Position numbers and translations under genes: made by a program | Assembly (NCBI GenBank): GCA_034411955.1 | Contig: DAOUMF010000099.1 | Span: 1-32,578, forward strand | Direction: 5' to 3' | DNA length: 32,578 bases | DNA from: DAOUMF01 sp034411955 | GTDB lineage: Bacteria > Chloroflexota > Dehalococcoidia > SM23-28-2 > RBG-16-64-32 | Notes under the pieces: model-generated | The model's input: the letters and a program-made list of their open reading frames with translations, nothing else | Databases searched by the model: none | Told to the model about the DNA's origin: nothing | Part shown: piece after piece, positions 1 to 8,359 of the stretch | How positions within the stretch are numbered: the stretch's first letter is position 1 | Layout of the letters: each line of letters begins with the position of its first letter

Positions 1-297
1 CTCCGTCTTCTCGTTGTCGGACATGGTGCTCAGGTCCGTGCCGTCCACGGACACCCGGCCGGAGTCGATGTCGTCCAGCCCGCTGAGGCAGTTGAGAAGG
101 GTGGTCTTGCCGCAACCGGACGGCCCCATGATCGCCACCATCTCCCCTCGCTCTATCGTCAGGCTGATGCCGCGCAGCGCCTCCACCTTCACCCTCCCTG
201 TGTCGTACGTCTTCACCACGTCGGACGCCTGGATGATGGAAGAGCCAGCCGCGGAGGTGTCCACGTCCTCTTCCGTGCGCGTATGTTCCACCGTCAT
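1..297 (-). CDS. ABC transporter ATP-binding protein, LolD/MacB type (partial)
   Basis: The first 99 residues of an ABC ATPase whose 3' end lies beyond the left edge. After about 20 variable residues comes the usual start of the nucleotide-binding domain (VVKTYDTGRVKVEALRGISL), then Walker A GPSGCGKTT near residue 71, followed by LLNCLSGLDDIDSG. The wording around Walker A is typical of the LolD/MacB/FtsE export-type group, which usually pairs with a FtsX-like permease; that partner would lie outside the window. The ATG at 297 is preceded by AGGAG at seven bases. It is downstream of lipB on the same strand, 56 bases away, so read-through from the dehydrogenase operon is possible. The substrate cannot be told. 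Confidence 0.88.
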   Translation of the reverse strand, partial: MTVEHTRTEEDVDTSAAGSSIIQASDVVKTYDTGRVKVEALRGISLTIERGEMVAIMGPSGCGKTTLLNCLSGLDDIDSGRVSVDGTDLSTMSDNEKTE

Positions 298-353
298 GAG
301 ATAGCTCCTGTGGAATTGTCGGGACTTCGAGGAAAAGCGACGGTCGATAACCG

Positions 354-1097
354 TCAGGCCCCTATCATTCTATCGGTCGTGGTCCTGAGAGGCAACGAGG
401 CGGCGGCCGGCGCAGACCCCAGGACCAGCGGCGCGACGCTTCGACCGAATACGGAGGCGAACTCGCCGGCCAGGCGCTCGGCCACTTGCGTCAGGGGTAC
501 GTCATATCCCAGCACCCGCCCCATGGAGGTGACGCCGCGGCCGGCGACGCCGCAGGGGATGATGCGCCGGAACCAGTCCAGGTCCACGCTGACGTTGAGG
601 GCGGCGCCGTGGCTGGTGACCCAGCCGCCCGCCGCTCCGCCCGGCCGGCTCACCCGGACACCGATGGCGGCTATCTTGTCGCGGCCCGCCCAGACGCCGG
701 TGAGCCCCTGCTCCCGCCCGGCCTCGATGTCGTAGCCAGCCAAGGTGCGGATGATTATCTCCTCCAGGGCGCGGACGTAGGCCTGGACGCCGCGGGTCTG
801 ACCTTCCAGGGCGATGATCGGGTAGGCGATGAGCTGGCCGGGGCCGTGGAAGGTGACATCGCCGCCGCGATCCACCGTCAGCAGCGGCGCTCCCAGGGTC
901 TCCGGTGGCACCAGGAGGTGCTTTCCCACGGTGCGGCGGCCGGCGGTGTACACCGGCGGGTGCTCCAGCAGCAGTAGCGTGTCCTCAGTCTCGTCGCGGG
1001 CACGGCGGAGGGCCATGTCCCGCTGAAGGGCCCAAGCTCGGCCGTAATCGACTCGGCCCAACCAGAGGGCGCGGCAGGGGGGACACGACCCGCTCAC
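354..1097 (-). CDS. lipB: Octanoyl-[acyl carrier protein]-protein N-octanoyltransferase
   Basis: LipB moves the octanoyl group from acyl carrier protein to the lipoyl lysine of 2-oxo-acid dehydrogenases and GcvH, the first step of lipoate synthesis. The 247-residue protein has the family signature GGDVTFHGPGQLI at about residues 78-90, the conserved lysine in GRDKIAAIG (K141) and the acyl-accepting cysteine in IIPCGVAG (C182). The start overlaps the stop of the upstream acyltransferase gene by four bases, so the two are translationally coupled. That makes sense because the E2 lipoyl domain is the LipB substrate. LipA, which inserts the sulfurs, is not in the window. The 40-residue C-terminal tail after residue 205 is poorly conserved. 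Confidence 0.95.
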   Translation of the reverse strand: MSGSCPPCRALWLGRVDYGRAWALQRDMALRRARDETEDTLLLLEHPPVYTAGRRTVGKHLLVPPETLGAPLLTVDRGGDVTFHGPGQLIAYPIIALEGQTRGVQAYVRALEEIIIRTLAGYDIEAGREQGLTGVWAGRDKIAAIGVRVSRPGGAAGGWVTSHGAALNVSVDLDWFRRIIPCGVAGRGVTSMGRVLGYDVPLTQVAERLAGEFASVFGRSVAPLVLGSAPAAASLPLRTTTDRMIGA

Positions 1098-2299
1098 GGC
1101 AGGGGCGTGTCAGGCCCATATGCTTCAAGGCGCTGGACGACTGAGCGGATGAAGTCGCCGGCCTGGGCGCCGTCCAGGATGCGGTGGTCGAAGGAGAGGA
1201 AGAGGTTAACCATGGAGCGCACGGCGATGGCATCGTCGTCCAGGACGACGGGGCGTTTGGTGACGGCCTCCAGAGCTAGGATGGCCGCCTGGCCCTGGTT
1301 GATGATGGGCATGCTGATAATGGAGCCGAACCAGCCGGTGTTGTCCACGGTGAAGGTGCCTCCCTGAACGTCCTCCAGCTTCAGCTTGCCGGCGCGGGCC
1401 CGCTCGGAGACGTCATGGATGGCACGGGCCAGGTCGGGGATGCCCAGCCGGTCGGCGTCGTGGACGACGGGGACGAGGAGGCCCTGCTCGGTGGCCACGG
1501 CGATGCCGATGTGGATACGCTTCTTGAGGACGACCTTATCCTCAGCCCAGGAGGCGTTGAGCGGCGGGTGCTCGCGCAGTCCCTGGGCGGCGGCGGCGGC
1601 AACGAACGGCAGGTAGGTGAGATCGACGCCTTCCCGTTGTCGAAAAGCCTCCCGCTGACCCTGGCGCAGGCGGACGAGGCCAGTCACGTCGGCCTCCATC
1701 ACCAGCCAGGCGTGAGGCGCGCTGAACTTAGACGCCGCCATCCGCTGGGCGATGGTGCGGCGGACGGCGGTGAGGGGAAGCGCCTCCTCCTCCTGCTCCA
1801 CCCGAGCGGCGGGCGGCGGCCCCACCAGAGGCTTCTGCCCGCCCTCGGCGAAGGCGCGGACGTCCTCCTCCAGGACGCGACCCTGGGGACCACTGCCCTC
1901 CACCAGCGATAACTCCACGCCGAGCTGCTCGGCCAGCCTGCGGACGCGAGGCGTAGCGCGGCGGCGCGTCGGGGGGCCGGCCGGGGCAGCCGCGCGAGGA
2001 GGAGCCTCCGCCGGCGGCCGCTCCGCCTCCGCTGGCGGGGCCTCCACCGGTGCCTCGGCGGCGACCTCCTCGATGATGGCGAGGGGCGCCCCGACGGCGA
2101 CCACGGCGCCCTCTTCCACGAGGAGCTCCTTCACGGTGCCAGAGACGGGAGATGGGATCTCCACGTTGACCTTGTCGGTGTTGATCTCGACGATGGGCTC
2201 GTACTTGTCTACGTGATCGCCCGGCTTCTTGAGCCACCTCTCGATGGTGCCCTCCGTGACGGTCTCACCCACTTCGGGCATCGTGAGCATAGTGGTCAT
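1094..2299 (-). CDS. Dihydrolipoamide acyltransferase (E2) of 2-oxo-acid dehydrogenase complex
   Basis: E2 core of a cytoplasmic 2-oxo-acid dehydrogenase, 401 residues. A single N-terminal lipoyl domain (about 1-80) carries the lipoylated lysine in the DKVNVE motif (K43). A Pro/Ala-rich linker (about 81-110) leads to a peripheral-subunit-binding domain (about 112-150) that holds E1 or E3. The catalytic acyltransferase domain ends with SFDHRILDG, whose His (about 372) and Asp (about 376) are the catalytic pair. With E1 alpha of the branched-chain type upstream, the complex is most likely branched-chain 2-oxo-acid dehydrogenase. A pyruvate or acetoin complex cannot be excluded from E2 alone. 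The gene overlaps lipB by four bases and is separated from E1 beta by a palindromic repeat. Confidence 0.94.
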   Translation of the reverse strand: MTTMLTMPEVGETVTEGTIERWLKKPGDHVDKYEPIVEINTDKVNVEIPSPVSGTVKELLVEEGAVVAVGAPLAIIEEVAAEAPVEAPPAEAERPPAEAPPRAAAPAGPPTRRRATPRVRRLAEQLGVELSLVEGSGPQGRVLEEDVRAFAEGGQKPLVGPPPAARVEQEEEALPLTAVRRTIAQRMAASKFSAPHAWLVMEADVTGLVRLRQGQREAFRQREGVDLTYLPFVAAAAAQGLREHPPLNASWAEDKVVLKKRIHIGIAVATEQGLLVPVVHDADRLGIPDLARAIHDVSERARAGKLKLEDVQGGTFTVDNTGWFGSIISMPIINQGQAAILALEAVTKRPVVLDDDAIAVRSMVNLFLSFDHRILDGAQAGDFIRSVVQRLEAYGPDTPLP

Positions 2300-2326
2300 G
2301 AGCGCCCCCTATCGCTGATCAGTTCT

Positions 2327-2406
2327 GCGAGACCCTTCGCTTCGCTCAGGGTGACAGTGCCCGCAATTGTCATTCTGATCCGCCGCAGGCGGAGAAGAAT
2401 CTCAGC
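2327..2406. repeat. Imperfect palindromic intergenic repeat
   Basis: The gap between E1 beta and E2 holds an imperfect inverted repeat. The left arm begins GAGACCCTTCGCTTCGCTCA (2329 on) and the right arm, read on the minus strand, begins CTGAGATTCTT and ends with AGAATGACA. CTTCGCT...CTCAGGGTGACA and its partner TGTCATTCTGA are a very common dispersed intergenic repeat in Chloroflexota and other environmental genomes. It could fold into a long hairpin in the operon mRNA and so stabilise or partly terminate the transcript between E1 beta and E2. Confidence 0.7.
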
Positions 2407-2433
2407 TCGTGCGCTATTTGCCACAACCGAGCA

Positions 2434-3417
2434 CTAGTAGGCGGCGAGGTCTCGGATCGCTTTCGCAATCTTCTCCGGGTTGGGGAGCACGTACTCTTCC
2501 AGGACGCCGGCGTATGGCGAGACAGGCACGTCCGGGGAGGCCAGCCGGGTCACCGGGCCGTCCAGGGAGTCGAACGCCTCCTGGGCGATGATAGCAGCAA
2601 CCTCGGCGCCGAAGCCACCGGTCAGGTTGTCCTCGTACACCACCAGCGCCTTGCCCGTCTTCTCCACGGACTTGAGGACGGTCTCCTTGTCCAGCGGCGA
2701 GATGGTGCGCAGGTCGATCACCTCCACGCTGACGCCGTCTTCCGCCTGCACGGTCTCGGCGGCCTTGAGGGAATGGTGGAGCATCATGCCGTAGGTGACG
2801 AGGGTGATGTCCTCGCCTTCGCGCTTCACCTCCGCCCTGCCGATGGGCACGGCGTAGTCCTCTTCGGGGACATCCTGGCGGTATAGCCGGTACGCCTTCT
2901 TGTGCTCCAGGAAGATGACGGGGTCTGGGTCGCGGATGGCGGACTTGAGGAGGCCCTTGGCGTCGTAGGGCGTGGCAACGCACACGACCTTGAGACCGGG
3001 GACGTGGCCGTAGATCGCCTCCACGCTCTGCGAGTGGTAGGGGCCGCCGTGGATGCCGCCGCCATAGGGCGCTCGCACGGTGATCGGGCAGCCCCATCCT
3101 CCGTTGGAGCGGTAACGCAGGCGAGCGGCCTCGTTGACGAGCTGATCCATCGCCGGGTGGATGAAGTCGGCGAACTCGATCTCAGCGATGGGGATGATGC
3201 CGTTGAGGGAGGCGCCGATGGCGACGCCGACGATCGCGGACTCGGCGAGGGGGGTATCGATGCAGCGGTCGGGGCCGAACTCGTCGAGGAAGCCCTGAGT
3301 GGCGCGGAACACGCCGCCTTCGCCCACGTCCTCGCCCATGATGATAACCCGCGAGTCGCGCCGCATCTCCTCCTGCATGGCGTCGTGGACGGCCTCCACC
3401 ATCGTTCTCTCAGCCAT
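2434..3417 (-). CDS. 2-oxo-acid dehydrogenase E1 component, beta subunit
   Basis: The 327-residue beta subunit of the thiamine-diphosphate-dependent E1 enzyme, which decarboxylates branched-chain 2-oxo acids (or pyruvate) with the alpha subunit. The N-terminal pyrimidine-binding domain shows GEDVGEGGVFRATQGFLDEF and DTPLAESAIVGVAIGASLNG, including the glutamate that activates thiamine diphosphate. The C-terminal transketolase-like domain contains VEVIDLRTISPLDKETVLKS and ends with the typical ASPDVPVSPY. Length is normal for the family. It starts three bases downstream of the E1 alpha stop, in one operon. The phrase RYRSNGGWGCPITVRAPYGG is characteristic of the branched-chain/pyruvate beta family. 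Confidence 0.95.
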   Translation of the reverse strand: MAERTMVEAVHDAMQEEMRRDSRVIIMGEDVGEGGVFRATQGFLDEFGPDRCIDTPLAESAIVGVAIGASLNGIIPIAEIEFADFIHPAMDQLVNEAARLRYRSNGGWGCPITVRAPYGGGIHGGPYHSQSVEAIYGHVPGLKVVCVATPYDAKGLLKSAIRDPDPVIFLEHKKAYRLYRQDVPEEDYAVPIGRAEVKREGEDITLVTYGMMLHHSLKAAETVQAEDGVSVEVIDLRTISPLDKETVLKSVEKTGKALVVYEDNLTGGFGAEVAAIIAQEAFDSLDGPVTRLASPDVPVSPYAGVLEEYVLPNPEKIAKAIRDLAAY

Positions 3418-3419
3418 GG

Positions 3420-4430
3420 CTACCTCTCCTCCTCTCCGGCGAAGACGTGGTCGAGAGCGGTCTCCGGGTCAGGCGGCGGAGCGTTCTCGGCGTACTCGGA
3501 AGCGGCATCCACCTCCTCCGCCACCTTTTTGGCCAGTTCGTCCCGGGTCCTGACGTCGAGCAGACCACGCTCCTCCAAGTAGGCCTGGAAGCGGCTGATG
3601 GGGTCCTTGCTGGCCCACTCCTCCACCTCCTCGCGCGAGCGATAGCGGCTGTCGTCATCGTCGCTGGTGTGGGGGACGAGGCGGTAGGTCTTGGCCTCGA
3701 TGAAGGTGGGGCCATCGCCGCGGCGGGCCCGGTCCACCGCCTCCTTGGCGGCCCCGTAGACCGCCAGGACATCGTTGCCGTCCACGGTCACGCCGGGGAA
3801 ACCGTAGCCCTCGGCGCGGATGGAGACGTTCTCCACCGCGCACTGCTTGCTCCAGGGCACGGAGATGGCGTACTGGTTGTTCTCGCAGACGAAGACGACG
3901 GGCAACGTGTGGATGGAGGCGAAATTCATCCCCTCGTGGCAGTCGCCCTTCGAGGTGGCGCCGTCGCCGAACCAGACCATCGACACCTCGTCCAGGCCAC
4001 GGAGCTTGCTGGCGAAGGCCGTGCCCGCGGCGTGCAGGATCTGGGTGCCCACCAGGGCCGAGCCGGCGACGATGCGCAGCTTGGGGTCGCTGAAGTGGCA
4101 GGGCATGTTGCGGCCTCCGGAGCTGATGCCCTCGCCGCGCGCCAGGTCCTCCAGCAGCAGATCGCGGGCCGTTTGGCCGATCACGAGAGCGACGCCGACG
4201 TCACGGTAGTAGGGGAGCACCCAGTCTCTGCCCGGCGCCAGGGCGTAGGCGGTGCCGACCTGTGCCGCTTCTTGTCCCTCGCCGCTGACGGCGAAGGGCG
4301 CCTTCCCCATGCGGTTCAGCAGCCGCATCCGCTGGCCGATGGCGCGGGCCAGCATCATCTTGTACAGCATGTCCAGGAGCTGATCCTTGGTGAGGCCCAG
4401 CTCGCTTGGCGATTCCCTCACGGACACCAC
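3420..4430 (-). CDS. 2-oxo-acid dehydrogenase E1 component, alpha subunit (branched-chain type)
   Basis: Alpha subunit of the thiamine-diphosphate-dependent E1. The cofactor motif starts at GDGATSKGDCHEGMNF and ends at the paired asparagines of CENNQ. The segments LPYYRDVGVALVIGQ and HTSDDDDSRYRSREEVEEW match the branched-chain 2-oxo-acid dehydrogenase group better than pyruvate dehydrogenase. The longest frame begins with GTG at 4448, overlapping the E3 stop. However, an AGGAGGGG sits inside that extension, six bases before a GTG at 4430, so I place the start there; the alternative adds six residues. The subunit acts with the beta subunit directly downstream. Confidence 0.93.
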   Translation of the reverse strand: MVSVRESPSELGLTKDQLLDMLYKMMLARAIGQRMRLLNRMGKAPFAVSGEGQEAAQVGTAYALAPGRDWVLPYYRDVGVALVIGQTARDLLLEDLARGEGISSGGRNMPCHFSDPKLRIVAGSALVGTQILHAAGTAFASKLRGLDEVSMVWFGDGATSKGDCHEGMNFASIHTLPVVFVCENNQYAISVPWSKQCAVENVSIRAEGYGFPGVTVDGNDVLAVYGAAKEAVDRARRGDGPTFIEAKTYRLVPHTSDDDDSRYRSREEVEEWASKDPISRFQAYLEERGLLDVRTRDELAKKVAEEVDAASEYAENAPPPDPETALDHVFAGEEER

Positions 4431-4444
4431 TTCTGTCCCCTCCT

Positions 4445-5854
4445 TCACCAGTAGATGCTGATGCCTGCCGATAGCTGCGCCGCCTCTCCCAGCACCTCGC
4501 TCAGGCTGGGGTGCGGGTGGATGTTCGATCCCATCTCCCAGGCGGAGACGTTGAGGAAGCGGGCCAGGGCCGCCTCCGCGATGATCTCCCCCGCCTGGTG
4601 GCCCAGGATGTGGACGCCCAGGACGTCTCCGGAGTCGCCGTCGTAGACCAGCTTGACGAAGCCCTCGGTCTCGCCCTGGATCAGGGCCATTGCGTTGCTG
4701 CGGTAGGAGAACCGCCTGGTCTTGACGTTGCTCCCCCGCTCCTTTGCCTGCTCCTCGCTGAGGCCGACAGCGGCGACGTGGGGACGGGTGTAGGTGACGC
4801 GGGGCACGCGGCTGTAGTCCAGGCGCTCCGTCTCCTTGCCCGCGATCGCCTCCGCGGCCAGATAGCCCTCGGCAGCGGCCGCGTGGGCCAGTTGCAGGCC
4901 ACCGATGAGGTCGCCCACGGCGTAGACGCTGGGCTCGTCCGTGCGATAGCGCTCGTCCACCTGGATATAGCCCTCCTCCACGCGCACGCTAGTGTTCTCC
5001 AGGCCCAGGCCTTCCGTCAGGGCGTCCCGGCCGGTGGCCACCAGCACCTTTTCGGCACGCACCGTCTTTTCGGAGCCCTCGTGCTCCACGGTAAGCTCGA
5101 CCACGTCGTCGAAGGTGCGCGTGGCCTCGGGACGCACGCGCGCGGAGGTGAGCACGGCAGCCCCGCGGGCGGCAAGGACCTTTTCGATACCCCTGCCCAG
5201 GTCGGCGTCCTCCAGAGGCAGCAGGCGCGGCAGCAGCTCGACGACGGTCACCTCCGCGCCCACGTCCAGATAGAAGGAAGCGAACTCCAGGCCCACAGAG
5301 CCGGCGCCGAGCACGACGATAGACTTGGGGGCCTCCGTCATCTCCAGGCAATGGTCGCTGGTGAGGATGCGCACGCCGTCGGGCGCCAACCCTGGCAGGG
5401 CCTTCGGCTTGGACCCAGTGGCGAGGACAACGTTCTTGGCCTCTAGGCGCCGGTCGTCGACGTCCACCTCCGTAGGCGAGAGGAGGCGGGCGTGTCCCTC
5501 GATGATCTCCACCTTATGCTTCTGGATGACGGAGCGCAGGTTCTTGTGGAGGGCGCCGACGACCTGCTCCCTGCGGGCGGCCAGCAGAGAATAGTCGAGA
5601 GAGATGTTGTCGGCGGAGATGCCGAAAGTGCGACTGTTACGAATAAGGGAGAGGTTATGGGCGGTCTCCAGGAGGAGCTTGGTGGGGATACAGCCCCTGT
5701 GGAGGCAGACACCGCCCACTTTGTCGCGCTCGACGAGGGCTGCGGTGAGGCCTAGCTGGGTAGCGTGGATAGCAGCGGTGTAGCCGCCGGTGCCACCTCC
5801 GATGACGACTAGGTCAAAAGCCTCCACGACCTGCTCTTCCCGGCACACCCCCAT
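4445..5854 (-). CDS. lpdA: Dihydrolipoyl dehydrogenase (E3)
   Basis: Flavoprotein that reoxidises the dihydrolipoyl group of E2 and reduces NAD+. It has 469 residues, the normal length. An FAD-binding GGGTGGYTAA near the N-terminus is followed by the redox-active disulfide motif GGVCLHRGCIPTK. The NAD-binding VVLGAGSVGLEFASF comes mid-protein, then the second FAD motif VYAVGDLIGG. The C-terminal interface carries the catalytic HPHPSLSE (His-Glu pair). First gene of the operon, with a good promoter 52 bases upstream. No strong ribosome site precedes the ATG at 5854; a GTG at 5827 (VEAFDLVVIGGG) is an alternative start. Confidence 0.95.
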   Translation of the reverse strand: MGVCREEQVVEAFDLVVIGGGTGGYTAAIHATQLGLTAALVERDKVGGVCLHRGCIPTKLLLETAHNLSLIRNSRTFGISADNISLDYSLLAARREQVVGALHKNLRSVIQKHKVEIIEGHARLLSPTEVDVDDRRLEAKNVVLATGSKPKALPGLAPDGVRILTSDHCLEMTEAPKSIVVLGAGSVGLEFASFYLDVGAEVTVVELLPRLLPLEDADLGRGIEKVLAARGAAVLTSARVRPEATRTFDDVVELTVEHEGSEKTVRAEKVLVATGRDALTEGLGLENTSVRVEEGYIQVDERYRTDEPSVYAVGDLIGGLQLAHAAAAEGYLAAEAIAGKETERLDYSRVPRVTYTRPHVAAVGLSEEQAKERGSNVKTRRFSYRSNAMALIQGETEGFVKLVYDGDSGDVLGVHILGHQAGEIIAEAALARFLNVSAWEMGSNIHPHPSLSEVLGEAAQLSAGISIYW

Positions 5855-5905
5855 CGGCTAGAGATATCGCTACCTCTGATTGTAGAAATACATGTCGCCT
5901 ATGAC

Positions 5906-5934
5906 ATTGTCTCAGGGCCAGCCAGGACTGTCAA
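5906..5934 (-). promoter_or_regulatory. Sigma70-like promoter of the 2-oxo-acid dehydrogenase operon
   Basis: On the minus strand, TTGACA (5934-5929) and GACAAT (5911-5906) are separated by exactly 17 bases. The -35 box is a perfect consensus and the -10 matches four of six positions. Transcription would start near 5899 and give a leader of about 45 bases before the E3 ATG. It lies in the 162-base gap between the divergent dehydrogenase and thiolase-like operons. Confidence 0.6.
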
Positions 5935-6016
5935 CGCGAAAAAGGGCGCGTTGGGGCTCGCCAATAGGGCGCCGCTTGAGGTAGACTTATCCCTCGGTAG
6001 TTGCCAGTCACGAGAT

Positions 6017-7177
6017 ATGCCAGCTAGAGTCGCGATCGTTGGAGTAGGGCACACGGTGTTCCGGGCCCCCAGCCCGGGACTCTCATACAAGGAGATGATG
6101 TTCGAGGCGGCCACCCGCGCCTATGCGGACGCCGGGCTGGACGCCCGTACCGAGATCGACTCCTTCCTGACCTGCTCCGAGGACCTGGCCGAAGGCACGA
6201 GTATCTTCGACGAGTACGTGCCGGACCAGATCGGCGGCGCCGAACGGCCCGTGTACACGGTGGGCGGCGACACCATCCAGGGCCTGGCGACGGCGTACAT
6301 GCAGATCGCCAGCGGCATCGTGGACGTGGTGGCGGTGGAGGCACATAGCAAGGCCTCTAACGTGGTCACGCTGGGGGCGTTGCACGCCTTCGCCCTCGAG
6401 CCCATCTTCGTGCGGCCGCTGGGCTTCAGCGCCCACGCGATGGCGGGGCTGGAGGCGTCGATGTACCTGGCGGCGACGGGCACGACGCGGGAGCAGTGCG
6501 CCTACGTGGTGGCCAAGAACCGGCGCAACGCCCTGGCGAACCCCAGCGCCGGCCACGCCGCCGCCGTAGACCCCGAGGACGTCCTCGCCTCGCCGCCAGC
6601 ATTCGCCCCGCTTTCTGATCTGGACCTGAGCGCGCCCGCCGACGGGGCGGTGGTTATCGTCCTCGCATCCGAGAAGCGGGCGAAGGCGCTAAGAGGTGTC
6701 CCGGTATGGGTGCGAGGGATCGGCTGGGCCACCGGCACGACCGTCACAGGGGGCCTCCACGGCGCCTCGGCCGATTACGCTAAAGCCGCCGCCGAGATGG
6801 CGTACCGCATGGCCGGGGTCCCCGCCGAAAAGGCGGGCCGAGAGATCGCCTTCGCCGAGGTGGACGACAGCTACTCCTACAAGGAACTCCAGCACCTGGA
6901 GGCGCTGGGCCTGTTCAAGCAGGGGCAGGCGGGAGCGGCCGTCGCCGAAGGGGCCACCGCCCGCGACGGCGACCTCCCGGTGAACGGGTCAGGCGGCTGC
7001 CTGGGCGTCGGCCAGTTGTTCGAGGCCAGCGGCGGACAGAAGGTGGCGGAGGTGGTCGCGCAGCTCCGCGGCCAGGCCGGCCCACGGCAGCTCAAGAAGA
7101 CCAACATCGGACTGGCGCAGTCGTGGCGGGGTGTCCCCACGGCGACGGGAGCGGTGGTGGTGTTGAGCGATGACTAG
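6017..7177 (+). CDS. Thiolase-like protein lacking the catalytic cysteine (first of pair)
   Basis: A 386-residue thiolase-fold protein of the SCP2-thiolase group. Its N-terminus (MPARVAIVGVGHTVF) and ending (GAVVVLSDD) are typical. Thiolase chemistry residues are missing: the nucleophilic Cys position is glycine (TVGGDTIQ, about residue 83), the GHP histidine motif is replaced by GQL, and the HD motif of domain 2 reads EVDDSYSYKEL. It is therefore probably not an acyltransferring thiolase. Cys-less SCP2-type proteins paired with DUF35 include the steroid retro-aldolase Ltp2, so a C-C lyase or scaffold role is plausible. An ATG at 5951 would add 22 residues with no homology, so 6017 is preferred. 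It leads an operon with a second thiolase-like gene, two DUF35 genes and an acyl-CoA dehydrogenase. Confidence 0.85.
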   Translation: MPARVAIVGVGHTVFRAPSPGLSYKEMMFEAATRAYADAGLDARTEIDSFLTCSEDLAEGTSIFDEYVPDQIGGAERPVYTVGGDTIQGLATAYMQIASGIVDVVAVEAHSKASNVVTLGALHAFALEPIFVRPLGFSAHAMAGLEASMYLAATGTTREQCAYVVAKNRRNALANPSAGHAAAVDPEDVLASPPAFAPLSDLDLSAPADGAVVIVLASEKRAKALRGVPVWVRGIGWATGTTVTGGLHGASADYAKAAAEMAYRMAGVPAEKAGREIAFAEVDDSYSYKELQHLEALGLFKQGQAGAAVAEGATARDGDLPVNGSGGCLGVGQLFEASGGQKVAEVVAQLRGQAGPRQLKKTNIGLAQSWRGVPTATGAVVVLSDD

Positions 7178-7198
7178 AGAGGCGACAAAGGCGGTACG

Positions 7199-8359
7199 AT
7201 GCGAAAGGTAGCCGTCGTGGGAGCGGGGCTGACGCGGTTCATGCGCCGCGCCCAGGAGACTGGGCCGGAGCTGGCGTGGCTGGCGGCCAGCCAGGCGCTG
7301 GAGTCATGCGGGCTGACCCTCAAGGACGTCGATAGCGTGGCCCTGGGCTCGGCGCCGGATGCCTTCGACGGCGTACACATGAAGGGGGAGTACCTGGCGC
7401 CGGGCGCCGGCGGCTGGGGGCGGCCCGTGCTTCGCCCGTACGCGGGCGGCGGCACCGGCGTCCTCATGCCAGTCCACGCCTGGTTCCAGGTCGCATCCGG
7501 CGTGTCCGATGTCTGCCTGGTGGTGGCGGAGGAGAAGATGTCGACCTGCCATCCCCACCCACAGGGCGCGTTCATCACCATCTTCGACAACATCCTGGAG
7601 CGGCCGCTGGGGCCAAACCTCATCTGGATCTTCGCCCTGGAGATGCGACGGTACATGGAGGCCTACGGCATCACCAAGGAGGAGATCGCCCGCGTGTCGG
7701 TGAAGAACAAGCGGAACGGCCTGGATCATCCCTCGACCCACGTAGCGCAGGAGATCACCGTCCAGGACGTGCTGGACTCGGAGGTGATGGTGGCGCCGGT
7801 GAACCGGCTGGACATCAGCCCGGCGAGTGACGGCGCCGCCGCCATCGTCGTCGCCAGCGAGGAGGTGGCCCGGCGCGTCACCGACAAGCCTGTCTGGATC
7901 GAGGGGATCGGCTGGAACCTCGACACGGCCTACTGGACGAACCGTGACCTGGCGTATCCCGCGTACGTTGAGCGCGCGGCCCGCATGGCCTACAAGATGG
8001 CGGGGATCACGGAGCCGCGGAAGCAGATCAACGTGGTCGAGCCGTACGACCCCTTCTCCTACAAGGAGCTGCATCACCTGGAGGGTCTGCTCCTGGCCGA
8101 CAAGGGGGAAGCGCCGAAGATCACCGCCGACGGCGTGACGCAGCGCAACGGTAATATGCCGGTCTGTCCTTCCGGAGGGCTGCTGGGCGTGGGCAACCCG
8201 ATCGCTGCCTCGGGGCTGATGAAGGTCGCCGAGATCTTCTGGCAGCTCCGCGGCGAGGCCGGTGCCAGGCAGGTGCCGGGTCAGCCCAAGAAGGGCCTCG
8301 CGCAGGCCTGGGGCGATCTGATGCAGGTGGGCACAGTAGTGGTCATGGGGGTCGACTGA
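7199..8359 (+). CDS. Thiolase-like protein lacking the catalytic cysteine (second of pair)
   Basis: Also 386 residues and clearly related to the gene before it (MRKVAVVGAGLTRF, QLRGEAGARQV near the end). The Cys position is again glycine (YAGGGTGVLM, about residue 84). The histidine of GHP is asparagine (VGNPIAASG), and the domain-2 HD motif reads EPYDPFSYKEL. Both copies keep a tyrosine-serine rich FSYKEL/YSYKEL segment where the thiolase histidine would be, which might supply alternative catalysis (inference). The stop overlaps the next start by one base (TGATG), so it is coupled to a DUF35 protein, the usual physical partner of such thiolases. A heteromeric complex of the two thiolase-like and two DUF35 proteins is likely. 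Confidence 0.85.
   Translation: MRKVAVVGAGLTRFMRRAQETGPELAWLAASQALESCGLTLKDVDSVALGSAPDAFDGVHMKGEYLAPGAGGWGRPVLRPYAGGGTGVLMPVHAWFQVASGVSDVCLVVAEEKMSTCHPHPQGAFITIFDNILERPLGPNLIWIFALEMRRYMEAYGITKEEIARVSVKNKRNGLDHPSTHVAQEITVQDVLDSEVMVAPVNRLDISPASDGAAAIVVASEEVARRVTDKPVWIEGIGWNLDTAYWTNRDLAYPAYVERAARMAYKMAGITEPRKQINVVEPYDPFSYKELHHLEGLLLADKGEAPKITADGVTQRNGNMPVCPSGGLLGVGNPIAASGLMKVAEIFWQLRGEAGARQVPGQPKKGLAQAWGDLMQVGTVVVMGVD

Noticed and set aside
3447..4454. 335-residue plus-strand frame opposite E1 alpha
   Set aside because: Antisense to a gene with clear thiamine-diphosphate motifs; no ribosome site or homology-like sequence.
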